From the NCBI RefSeq assembly GCF_037325665.1, contig NC_090253.1:17222199-17286198 (forward strand): DNA of 64,000 nt. Direction: 5' to 3'. Origin of the DNA: Littorina saxatilis (taxonomy: Eukaryota; Mollusca; Gastropoda; Littorinimorpha; Littorinidae). The position numbers and the translations under genes were made by a program. The notes beneath the pieces were generated by a model. That model was given only the letters and a program-made list of their open reading frames with translations. It searched no databases and was not told where the DNA came from. Shown piece by piece: positions 22,996 to 41,448 of this stretch; the first letter of the stretch is position 1; each line of letters opens with the position of its first letter.

Positions 22996-25900
22996 TGTCC
23001 AGCGTCAGGGATGAGTTGTATGGGGCAGCCTGGGAACAGCCTGTGGATAGATGGCTCCGCGCTGGAACTGAACAAAACAATTGATGAGTGGCGGTGGTGT
23101 AAATGATAGAACATTTGGCAAGAGAAAAAACATATAGATCAAATGTATGTACCTCTTCTAATCCCTCCCCCCATCCCTCCCTTTCAGTGTACGTGTGTCA
23201 GTGTGTGTGTGTGTGTGCATGTTCATTCATGCATGGCATGTGTTTGTGTTCATCACAGTGTTTGCATGCATGCAAGAGGTGTGTGAATATGTAAAACAGG
23301 ATGAAAGGCTTGCTTCTGGATGCTTGAAACATGTCAATTTTGGTGTGTGATAGACTGTGTTTTGTATTAGCTTCTAAAAGAGTTGTTATGAGCTGTGGAA
23401 GCTAGATAATTCCTTGACGATGAGACAAACTAAGCTATATAAAGCTGACTAGGATGATACCAGCAGACCTGTTTACCCCTAAAACATTGCATGTGTATTT
23501 TCTGGGAGCAAAATGAGGCAAATGTGTAGTTTTGTAATTGAATGTGTAGAATTTCTCGTCGACCTATCACAACAACAAGAACAATGATTGCTACTTTTTA
23601 CCACATGTATTGATTGACTGACGGAAAAATGGGAATTGCAGACAGTGCAATGAGCATGATGTTTTCCTTTCCGCGAAGACAAGGCATGGGTAGTCCTGAT
23701 GATATTTTGGCAGAAAGACTTGGTTCGGCGCATTGCTCGTCTTTTTCTTTTTGGTCGGTGGCCTTTCGGAGTCATTTTCTTCACAGTTCTCATCTTCACT
23801 TTCGTGTGCTCTGCGTTCAGCCATTGTGTCGAAACGCCCGCATGGTTTGGCAGTAACGCTTTCAGTTGTGCCCGGCATTTGCTCGGAGAAGCCTATTCGG
23901 CATTAACAAGCTACAATGCAACGCCCGTGGGCGCTTTACGCGCTGCATGCAGCAAACGACTGCTGGCCGAAAACATGGATTGGAAAATGGATCGGTCAAG
24001 GGAGATGAAGAAAATTACGGATTGTGATATGCGTAGCCAAAACAATACCGTTTGCATGCAGGGACGGGGCGGTGTGAGAGCACAACGGGACAAGGAACAG
24101 GTGTAAAGACGAAAAAAAAAGAATTTTTTTTTAATTTTTTTTTAAACAATACCGTTTGCGTAGAAAACGACAGACTTGCGTAGTTGCGTAGTATATTATT
24201 CAAATTCGTAGTTTACTACGCTCAATGTGTAGTGTAAACAGGTCTGTACCAGGGACGACACGCTATTAGCTTCACAATGATAAATAAGCTCTGATCTGCA
24301 TGTTTTCAAATGAAAAAGGCATCATATTGAGTGGACACTGCAAAAACTGTTTTTTTTCTTTCAAAAACATGCAGGCTGGAGCTTCTCATTCACTGTGGCA
24401 CAAACCCCATGTTTCTTCTTTCTTTATTTGGTGTTTAACGTCGTTTTCAACCACGAAGGTTATATCGCGACGGATGTTTCTTCTGGTCTAGCTAATTTGT
24501 CCACTAGATTTACACTGAAGTCACACCCACATACATGCAACCAAATTCTGATGTGACACATGCAATTGAAAGTGCAGGGCACCACTTTGGCTAGGGTATT
24601 GGGATGTCTTGTTTTACCAAAATATACCTGTCGCAAGAGGACAGATGCAACGACAGCTGCAACGTAGTAGAGACACTTTTAGTTGGCCCCCAGAGTGTCC
24701 TACCTTTCATAGCTACTGTATGTATACCTCTTCTGACTCCCCCCCCCCCCCCTTGCTTAAAAGTCTACCCCCCCCCCCCCCCTTCCTTTACTTACTCGAC
24801 ATGCTGAGATTTGGCTCCTCCTATAAAGATGGTTTTGCGGTCGGTACAAGGTTTGGTCATCTGTGCAGGGAAGGAGTGGAGGCTGTCAAAGTTGTCGATG
24901 ATTGCGTCCAGATTGACGCGCCATGTGTAAGAGTTGTCAGCCGTCTGTTTCAAGTTGGTCAGCAAAAACTGCCGCACGCCTTCCTCCTAAAAATAGTGAC
25001 ACAGACATTCAGATGCTTTGCCAGAATCAAAACAGGCATGAAATTGTTAAAAAAGTCTGAAAGCATGCCCTTCCTTCACGACTCCTTTACTCCCCTTTAC
25101 TACGAAGAAAATATGAAAAAATGTTTGAAAATCGTGCAGTCTGGTGCAATCTTTGGATCTCAAGAATTATTATTAGAGCTTGGAAAATGCCAGAGTTGGA
25201 GGATGAACCTCATGTTTGCAAACATAAAAAAAACAAAAAACTTATTCGATGCCGATCAAAATTACAAAAACACGGCTTACACGTTTTTTTTGCCTGGAAA
25301 ATATCTGCTGCTGAGTGCCAGACCGTTCCCTCCACTTTCGTTCTTATTTTTCCCATACCTCCTCTTGCACACACTTGAACACTGCACGTACATACACTAC
25401 GACATACACATATGTTAGGACACACACAGATACATGTACACAAAACGACAAACAAGCACATATACCTACCGGTACAAACTCTTTCATCTGATCTCCAACC
25501 ATTCGCCTGGCTTCTGGCGCGACAGTGGAGGCAGGTGGCATTGCCACATTCCTCATTTTCTCAGCATATTTCCTCAGTGTGTCTGTTCCAGGGCTGTCTT
25601 TAGGGGCTGTGTCCACCACGACCAGCCTCTCCACTCTCTCTGGCTGAAAGATTGGGGCATATATGTTACTATCTCTTGTTCATATAATGCTATGCACAAC
25701 ATTGTACAATATATATGTTATAATACAGTATATATATGAGTAATATGTACAGTCGAAACTGCCCTGGCGTCTACCTCCGATAACAACCACCTGCCTGCAA
25801 CGACTGATTGTTTTCTCCTTTGTGACCATCTGTCCATAACAAAATTTTGGTTGGTCCCTTAGGTGGGTTGTTATGGACAGGTCCCACTGTATTGACACCT

Positions 25901-26746
25901 TATCTTACTTTGGGTCACCTTACGACTCGATCATCACTGACTCAGTCTAGCGCCATCGGTGAAAGTTAAAAGTTTAGGATGCATCCTGGGCATTCCTCAA
26001 CCCTGTGTCTTGTCAATTGTCTTGTGCTATGGGTGTCACTCTGGTATTCTGGTAGAGTGAAGCTGCTCTTTGCTTCACTAAGGCCTAAAAAAAAATAGGT
26101 GTGGTTACGGTAACCCGACCTACCCTATTTTTGGGGGCCGACCCTATAACTTTTTATTACATTTGTCAAAAAAATACCCAAAAAAACAAGTAAACGAGTG
26201 CAGAAAACGCAATGAAAGCGAAAGCGCCCGAGTCGCACACTTATTTCCCTGTCAAGTAGGTTTAATTTGTACACATTAGAAAAAAAAGTTACCAAAAAAA
26301 AAGTGATTGCCTACCTTCCTACCCTATTTTTTGGGGCTATGTTACCGTAACCACACCTATTATTTTTTTTGGCCTAAATAAAACCTATGGAGGAGACATT
26401 CATGTTATGTTCCACTGGTGCAGCTGAGAGTTTTAACATATAGCTTCCAATCATCAACATCATCATAAACATATCTGCATCATCTCACTGCTGTTTTCTC
26501 AAAATCTGGTATTGATCATCAGGGGATCTACTTCATCAAATGACTTGACTGTTGGGGTGAACTGACAGACAAACAAAAGGACAGACTCTGCGGACAAGGT
26601 TCATCATGTGGATTTGAGATTTATGTGTCCTTTTGGCTATTATAGAGAGAGTTGGTTAGTATTCACACGCACACACACACACACTATCTCTCTCTACGCC
26701 TCTCTAACACACACACATACACACACACTCTCTCTCTCCCCCTCTC

Positions 26747-26824
<78 letters not shown>

Positions 26825-27157
26825 CCGTAACTACAGAAACTCACCACAGAGAGGGCACATGCCATCACAGTTTTGCCGCCCATGCTGTGACCTAACAAAA
26901 TTGGTTTCTCGACCTTTAACATGTCCATGGCCCCTAAAAGGTCATCACGCATGATCAAATAGTCCATTGTAGGATGGTGCTCGCTGTCCCCATGGTTTCT
27001 GGCATCCAATGTCACAACCTGAAATGTTTCATATACTCCTTTAACAATTGAATGCCAAGGAACAAAATCATCCCCCATATATTGAGTAAATCACCTTTAT
27101 TAAACTCTCTCTCTCTCTCTCTCATTCACTCTTCCCTCTATCTCACACACACACATG

Positions 27158-27199
<42 letters not shown>

Positions 27200-27576
27200 A
27201 CACACACTCCTGTTACATTCGCCTGTACTCACATTTCTGTGCGTAGCTGAAGCGATTCGCTTTGCAAGGCTATGCCAGTTTGCTTTTGACCCAAACATTC
27301 CATGTAAAACGAATACTGGTGACTTCTGGGCCAGTTCTAGTTTGCTTCCTTCTGGATAGATTGCATATGAGATCTTCACCCTATGATGCCTGCACACAGA
27401 TAGGAGAGAGGAGGGGTTGAAATAAGACAAATGCAAATATATTTCTATGACTGCACATCATACCCTGCAGTAACTGAATGTGATCTCTCACTTATAAGGA
27501 CTCTCAGTCACTATAATTACCAAGAAGGTAATCAGTCATCTTTCTTCCTATTGTAATTTACTCTTGTGTACGTTAT

Positions 27577-27640
<64 letters not shown>

Positions 27641-28097
27641 GGGGGCATGTGTGTGTGTGTGTATGTGTGTGTATGAGAGAGTGTACCTACAGACGGACAG
27701 ATATTCAGAGGCGCACTTGCACACAAACACGCCAATCACACACACACACGCGCGCGCACACACACATACACATGTGCCGCACACACACACAGCCTGAGGT
27801 GAATATATTATGTGTCTAGCGTCTGTCTGTATTACCATACATAACTTCACTACCAATGTCTTGACTAATCATTTGAAAAATGGCAATCAGAGGACTGTTT
27901 TATCGTTACGTTGTCGGGAGTCTCGCTTAGGTAAGTCTTGGACAGCCGTTTGACATTGCATGCATGCAAGTGATTTAAGTTCAGAATCAGAGTAAAAAAT
28001 CAAAGTTTACGTACCTTTTAGAAAAAGAAAACCCACGTCGTATAGAATGCGTTTGTGAACAGCTTTTCAAAAACAGGCATAGAATCGGCCTGATCAT
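22917..28097 (-). CDS. ABHD11: ABHD11, mitochondrial alpha/beta hydrolase
   Basis: Six exons on the minus strand: 28015-28097, 27233-27389, 26845-27018, 25470-25643, 24796-24986 and 22917-23067, all GT-AG with consistent phases, giving 309 aa (human is about 315). The N-terminus (MIRPILCLFLKSCSQ...) is basic, lacks acidic residues and fits a mitochondrial presequence. Exon 2 has the oxyanion-hole motif HGMFGSK; exon 3 has DARNHGDS and the nucleophile elbow GHSMGGK; exon 6 has the catalytic-histidine motif DAGHWVHS. These match vertebrate ABHD11 along the whole length. In mammals ABHD11 sits in the mitochondrial matrix and protects the lipoylated 2-oxoglutarate dehydrogenase complex. The gene is head-to-head with RAB35. 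Its terminal segment is tandemly repeated in the 3' UTR. Confidence 0.95.
23464..24246 (-). mobile_element. Non-autonomous DNA transposon keeping a zinc-finger exon
   Basis: 783 bp, with terminal inverted repeats CAGACCTGTTTAC / GTAAACAGGTCTG and a 6-bp target duplication TACCAG at 23458-23463 and 24247-24252. On the minus strand, around 23591-23878, lies a coding remnant with a basic stretch, a KYHQDYPCLVF motif and, in another frame, HCTVCNSHFSVSQSI. This resembles the N-terminal zinc finger of hAT-like transposases often annotated as ZNF862-like. The frame is disrupted and the catalytic part is missing. The element lies in the last intron of ABHD11. Confidence 0.75.
24417..24476 (-). mobile_element. 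3' tail fragment of the AAATAAAG-tailed SINE-like family
   Basis: Reverse complement of the last 60 bp of the elements at 41064, 42991 and 43627 (GACGTTAAACACCAAATAAAG). Only the tail is present, as expected for a 5'-truncated retroposon. Confidence 0.75.
25750..25889. mobile_element. Tc1/mariner-like MITE
   Basis: 140 bp bounded by TA on both sides, with inverted ends CAGTCGAAACTG / GGTCCCACTG and internal inverted similarity (ACAACCACC / GGTGGGTTGT). It lies in intron 3 of ABHD11. Confidence 0.65.
26092..26374. mobile_element. Harbinger-like MITE, complete
   Basis: 283 bp with inverted repeats of about 32 bp (GGCCTAAAAAAAAATAGGTG at the left; ACACCTATTATTTTTTTTGG then CC at the right), flanked by the 3-bp duplication TAA. 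A 3-bp TWA target and GG-starting ends are typical of PIF/Harbinger. No coding sequence. Confidence 0.75.
26749..26820 (-). repeat. (UG)n microsatellite next to the ABHD11 exon 3 donor
   Basis: About 36 CA units on the plus strand, read as UG in the ABHD11 transcript. It starts 24 nt after the exon 3 donor. Confidence 0.95.
27159..27197 (-). repeat. (UG)n microsatellite next to the ABHD11 exon 2 donor
   Basis: About 19 CA units on the plus strand, beginning 35 nt after the exon 2 donor in the ABHD11 transcript. Confidence 0.95.
27580..27640 (+). repeat. (TG)n microsatellite
   Basis: About 30 TG units in intron 1 of ABHD11, followed by a TG-rich and CA-rich stretch to 27792. Confidence 0.95.
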
Positions 28098-28321
28098 GGT
28101 AGCTTTTATAGAACTAAAGATGTAGTCAAAGTCAAACCGTTGATCACAAAGCCAGAGTGTATAGCAGACGACTTTTACGGAAGTTAAGCTCCAGATTTGG
28201 CGCATGCGTCATGGTCATGCGCAAAACTCGCGGTGACGAAAGCCATCTCTCTTCCGGTCCTCCCCTGTGCTAGACTTCCTGGAGTAAAAGAGGAGTAGGT
28301 TCTGCTGAAAGACCAGAGACT
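28098..28321. promoter_or_regulatory. Bidirectional promoter region of ABHD11 and RAB35
   Basis: 224 bp between two divergent start codons, with no TATA box. It contains GCGCATGCGTC at 28200-28210, close to the palindromic NRF-1 consensus, a second half site CATGCGC at 28216-28222, and an ETS-type CTTCCGG at 28251-28257. Such GC-rich, TATA-less layouts are usual for paired housekeeping genes. Site function is inferred from motif match only. Confidence 0.65.
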
Positions 28322-36131
<7,810 letters not shown>

Positions 36132-36221
36132 TATACATGCGTTTTAGTCTGCCATAGTCTGTGTTAATATCTCCTACCGACCCCTTCCCCTTGTTCATTG
36201 TACCCTCCCCCTCCCCTTAAA

Positions 36222-36227
36222 AATAAA
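36222..36227 (+). terminator. Proximal polyadenylation signal of RAB35
   Basis: AATAAA 91 bp after the stop. A second AATAAA at 36851-36856 would give a 3' UTR of about 740 bp. Use of both is possible. Confidence 0.5.
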
Positions 36228-36850
36228 TGTTTCTTATTATTTTGACCCCTTCCAGCCTTTCTCAAATTTCTATTTCTGGATTTTGTGTGCTCTTTTTTTA
36301 TTCTTATTCTTATATGTACATATACATATATATATATAGGCGCAGTTTTAAGAAAAGCATGTTTGAAATTTCATCATGCTTTTTCCTGAAGCAGCAATTC
36401 CTTGCTTTCAGTTGGACACAGAACAACCTTCCTTTGTTTGACGAGTTTGCAAAAGCATTCTTTTATGTCTGGTCATATGATGATGATATGGGGTTATGTG
36501 TATTTTACTTTTGTTGGGCCCACCAGTTTTTTTCTATTCGTGATTCATTTGCATAATTTGAAACAACACCATTATTGAAAAGGGCCATGGATGGTTGAGG
36601 TTTGCTTTGAGCTGTCCATTATGAAAGCAAAGGAAAAGCACTTGATACCACCAGTTTGCTTTCTTGTCCTATTGCTTACTGCTGACAATGCAATGGCCCT
36701 TTAACTTTCTTTTGTTTCATGCATTTCGTTCATTGGTGGATTAGCGCTGTAATTATTTGTACAATCAAGTGCACATGAAAATAACTATGTGTACCGTGTT
36801 TGAGTGTGCGTTGTTTCTTGAAATGTAATTGTGCATGTCCATGTATTAGC

Positions 36851-36856
36851 AATAAA
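36851..36856 (+). terminator. Distal polyadenylation signal of RAB35
   Basis: AATAAA in an AT-rich, TTG-rich context about 720 bp after the RAB35 stop. Confidence 0.5.
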
Positions 36857-36859
36857 ATA

Positions 36860-37690
36860 CTGTTATTATGTTATTTGTAAAATGTGGAAAAAAGAATGTG
36901 TGTTGGTATCAAAAGTCCACTGCAGTTGATGTGTAACAGTCTGTTAGCAATTTTGTGCACCTAATAAGGGAAAGAAAGAAAAAAAAGAAAGATGTTCAGG
37001 TTTGTGAATGCACGGGTCAATGCGACATCTTCATCAGTTTTTTGTTTATTGGTTATGATGTTTGTTTTCATGATGTGGGAAAGAAAAACCAACTTCTGTT
37101 TTGGGAAACATCATTGACAGGTTTGCATAAGGGGACTGTTTATTTTGTTTGCGCATATGTGATGTAGATTTTTCACATTTGTTTTGTTTTTAGGTAACGG
37201 TGCCTATTTAGATGTGTGCTTATGTAATGTGAAATTGAAGTGCTTCTTAGGCTAGAAAGGCAATTCTTGCAAAATTGTAGATGGTGTTTAGGGTTTTGGT
37301 CCCTTTTTTTTCCCCTCATTTGTTAGTTGCATTGGGTGTTATGAAGTTTATATTTACTGTTTTCTGTTTATTTTCCTAAACTTTTTGGTGACAATATACC
37401 ATAATGAGATATGTTCCAGTGTCATGCAAGTCGAATCCCGCAGTGGGGCACTGCGGTTATGAAATTAAAGGCCCCTCCTGTTTTTGGAACCGCAGGAGCT
37501 TTCTAGTTTGCTGTTAGGTAGATTTTTGGTTCCTCTTTCCTGTCATGCTCTCTTTTTCTTCATGAATTCTTTTCTTTTTTCTGCCTTCTTGCTCATTCAC
37601 CTGTATTTTTTCCAAAAAATCTCTTCTCTTGCCGCTTGTCTCGCGATTCATGTATAGTTTAATCTGTTAGTGTTCTGATGTAAGTCCAGC
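36860..37690. other. Sequence after RAB35 with no supported gene
   Basis: AT-rich sequence. It might be long 3' UTR of RAB35 or intergenic. The short palindrome ATCCCGCAGTGGGGCACTGC at 37435-37454 is the only structure I noticed. Confidence 0.5.
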
Positions 37691-37916
37691 AGTAGATAGG
37701 TTAAGCCTATTTTAACATACTGGAAACTGGTAATCTTCCAGTAGGTATTAATTTAGTTTTACTAAAGCCTGCTGGGACACAAGTAATGGGTTAGTGCATT
37801 TGTAAACAGGAATCGCTTGACAAGTGGCCCCCTTCATCCCCCCCTTCCTCGTCCTGATATGGCTCTGCGTAGTCGGCTGGACGTTAAGCAACAAATAATC
37901 AAACAAACAAACAAAA
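37690..37916 (+). mobile_element. Diverged SINE-like element with (CAAA)n tail
   Basis: The body (ACTGGAAACTGGTAATCTTC; TTGACAAGTGGCCCCCTT) is a diverged version of the 42991-43356 family. The 3' end (GTCGGCTGGACGTTAAGCAA then CAAACAAAC) matches the tail of the SINE at 55746-56051. It is therefore an intermediate between two families. Confidence 0.65.
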
Positions 37917-38776
37917 TGCAAGTCGAAAGTTTTCAGAATTTGTAGGATTACAAACTTTGGCATGGGTTACTGTTAGTACGACATCTTTTTGTTCCGCTAA
38001 GCACAAGTCTAAATAATGTCTCAGTTGCAGGCACTCTTCCTTGCATGTGTTTGCAATGAGAGAATTATCTCATCAGAAACCCAGACAAACACAGTGTGTT
38101 TTTTCCTTTGTGGGATACAAACAATTCAGGGCATTAAAAGCATTCAAAATGTTTCACACAAATTACATACAAGTGGAAGTGATAAACCAGAGCAACATAG
38201 CTTCTGAAATTTGTCAGTCAAATTTTGTGTGCATACCATTGTGTACAGCGAGTTTAAGTGTTGGTGTACACATTTCAGCTATAGTATTGGATTTCTGCAT
38301 CCATGTTTATTTTATGAGACTTTGGGAAACGAGTCAATGTGAGTGCAGAATTAATGGCATGGAAATACATGCGCTCTATGCGAACAAGAATCTGTTCTGC
38401 CTACTTGGAACTATTGAAACAAATTGAAAATTCAAGGTTTTGCTGTTACGTCTGCTGTGCCTGTCATGTCTTGGCACAAGTATCCTGATTTTAGACTGGT
38501 CATGGTCGGATAAATCGTAAACGTAGTAACGCTGAATAATTACAGCTCTTGTTTGAGTAAGCATGTGGTCAGCATATAATCAAGGGGAAAATGTTTTAAG
38601 GAGCAGCAATGACACACCACCCATTCAGTATTTTGACAGCGTATATTTTAATTCTGGAAAATACGTGTTTAAGTTAGCATTTAGAACACGATAAAATGAT
38701 GGCAGTAGATTGACACTGGTGCATGTTTCTCACTTCTGCATTTCATTTTATTCCAATGTACCTTTCATGTGTGACT

Positions 38777-39092
38777 CAGGCATGGGAATTCTCCGCCAAA
38801 AGGCAAATTTCTGCCGAAATTTTTTTTTGTTCCGCCGAAAAAGCAAGTGTCCGCCGAAAAAATAAATGGGGGAGACAAAAATCATTCTAAAATCTGAATT
38901 TAATGGCAAACTTGGAGCTTAGATGACACCAAATTACACCATTTGGGTTCTTTGGAGAAAACAAAAATCCGGGGGGAGGGGGGGGGGGGGCATGACGAAC
39001 CTCCCTAGCAGGGCTAGGCGCTGTGCGCCGGCGACTTTCCTATTACTTACAAATGTTCAGCCTTTTTTTACTTTTTTCTATTCCCATGCCTG
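38777..39092. mobile_element. MITE with CAGGCATGGGAAT ends and 6-bp target duplication
   Basis: 316 bp. Inverted ends CAGGCATGGGAAT / ATTCCCATGCCTG are flanked by GTGACT at 38771-38776 and 39093-39098. The interior has repeated TCCGCCGAAA motifs and a G run. No coding sequence. The superfamily is unclear; a 6-bp duplication is uncommon. Confidence 0.75.
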
Positions 39093-39098
39093 GTGACT

Positions 39099-41063
39099 GC
39101 TTCATTATCCTTTAAAGATGGTTCATGTTCATGTTGTTCTGATTCGGATCAAATGAAGGAAAGGGGGACATTGTCAAACCTAGGACAGATGCCACATGGG
39201 AAATCACCAGGTTTTGGACAGAGTTTTTGAGACAGGGCTCTGCCCTTTTTTTGTTTGTTTAAGTTTTCATTCTGAATCAGAACATTTGAATGATGGACAA
39301 CTTTAAGATTAGGTATGAAAATCAATGTGTCAATAGTTTGTCCAGTTAACCGTTGCCCTTCCAGGTGAACAAAACTGTTATTTACATGTACAAACGTTCA
39401 TTATTTGTAAATAATTACAGAGCTGCAATGAATTCCTGTCAATGTATACATGTATATATATATTTTTTTGTTTTTTTGTTAGCATGCCGTGTTAAACTTA
39501 AAAATGAAGAAAGACAACAAACATTGAAGTGTTTTGCAGTTGGAGTCGGGAGAAACAAAATTAATTATGCTGCGGAGCAGTCAGTATGCCGGTCTTCCTA
39601 ATTGCAGTTGCCTCGTTGCCCACCTGTTGGATCTCAACTGACAATGAGGTGTATTAAGATGTCGCTGTTATCAATTTTTGTGTGAAGGGCCATGACTGTA
39701 TTGAATGCGGTTCTTGTGTTTCTTGGGGTGTAGATGCTTGATTTTGGCGCAAAGTTTTTTTCTTTCTTCCTCAGACTAGGGACGCTTTTTGAGCTCATGG
39801 CAACATGTTATTACTGACCTGAAACTTTCATGGTATGACCCAGGATCTTCTAGAAGAGAGATCACTCACTCAGGCCTTGAAGTGAAGCTGTCTCAACCTT
39901 CTAATATTTCACTCAGTTGGCAAAGCTTCGGGGTCACATTATAGTGCAGTCGCGAAAACCTGAATGTGCTGAGTGTATGTAATACCAGTCCTGAGTTGGT
40001 TGAAACTGCATTGTTTAAGATATGATTTTGACATCTGGCTAAAACTAGAATTTCTGGCCTCAAATTCTGTAGCATGGCAGAAGAGAGACAGAGAGACACT
40101 AGCAATCTCTCTTTGCAGTATCCCAACAATGAGAGGATAAAGTGTGAAATGAAATTAGATCTCTGGTATATGATCCCGGTACAGTGCTTAATATTTGTGA
40201 TGGAAGATCCTGTAAATTTGTGCCGGAGTCTTTGTGGAGCCTGTGTCTTGTAATGATTTAGTGTGGCGTTTGCTTTACAAATAATGTGATAACCGGGGAG
40301 ATAGGAGTTCAGGGTTTTATGCTTTGTGGTGAAACTTAAGTGCTTGCTCATGATACATCGGTGGAGATCTTGCTGCAAATATTCACATGTGCTTGCCTTC
40401 GAGTGAATAACTGGTGGATAATTTGTCTTTCTGGGATACTAAAAGGAAGAGGGGGGGGGGGGGGGGGGGGGGGGTCTATGTGAAAAGCAGAGGAAATTAG
40501 ATTCAGTTGAACTACATGGTTCACTATTAACAAGTCTAACTTATGCACCATTTAGAGGTTAAGCATTTAGATTTTTGAATGGGAAATTATACATGAATTT
40601 CAACCTTGTTTTTTTTATTGAGGGATTTTGGTTTATTTTTTGGAACATTATTTCTTTCAATTACCCAGCCAGAGATTCATGACATAGCACGTTTTCGTCT
40701 CCCATGTCTTCTGTAGTTCAACACAAAAACATGTGTACTATACTATAGCTATGCTTGAAGTGAAAGCCTCTCTGTGTAGGAGTGTGTACTGTACAGTGTG
40801 TAGAAATAGATCGTAGAGCCAGAAAGCTGTGTGATGTTGTTCTAGTGCCATTGGGGCTTGCTGTCTTAGTACAGTGTTTATGATGCAAGTCTGACTGCTG
40901 GTGGGTAGTAATTGTTAGTGGTACTTTTCAATGTCTGAAAAGTTCTGCTTGTTGCTGACTGACATTTGTAAACAGCCTGTGGTTGGAATTAGAATTGTAT
41001 GAGAATGTTCGTGCTTTGAGGTGCAGAACATCATGTTACCTTCCCACTCGGCATTGTACAGCA
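39099..41063. other. Stretch without supported genes
   Basis: No homology-bearing frame is visible. Notable only for a G run at about 40450-40474. Confidence 0.55.
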
Positions 41064-41347
41064 ACCCCCCGCGGGTTAGGGGGAAGAATTTACCCGATGC
41101 TCCCCAGAGGCGACTAACGGATTCTGTTTCTCTTTTTACCCTTGTTAAGTGTTTCTTGTATAGAATATAGTCAATTTTTGTAAAGATTTTAGTCAAGCAG
41201 TATGTAAGAAATGTTAAGTCCTTTGTACTGGAAACTTGCATTCTCCCAGTAAGGTAATATATTGTACTACGTTGCAAGCCCCTGGAGCAATTTTTTGATT
41301 AGTGCTTTTGTGAACAAGAAACAATTAACAAGTGGCTCTATCCCATC

Positions 41348-41383
<36 letters not shown>

Positions 41384-41448
41384 TTTCCCCATCGCGATAT
41401 AACCTTCGTGGTTGAAAACGACGTTAAACACCAAATAAAGAAAGAAAA
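41064..41448 (+). mobile_element. SINE-like element, AAATAAAG tail (copy A)
   Basis: Begins near ACCCCCCGCGGGTTAGGGGG and ends GACGTTAAACACCAAATAAAG. Matches copy B closely, but a short C tract in the body has grown to over 40 C at 41350-41383. Confidence 0.85.

Noticed and set aside
24609-25418. 269-codon plus-strand reading frame
   Set aside because: It runs antisense across ABHD11 exon 5 and part of intron 4, includes C-run proline stretches and shows no recognisable domain.
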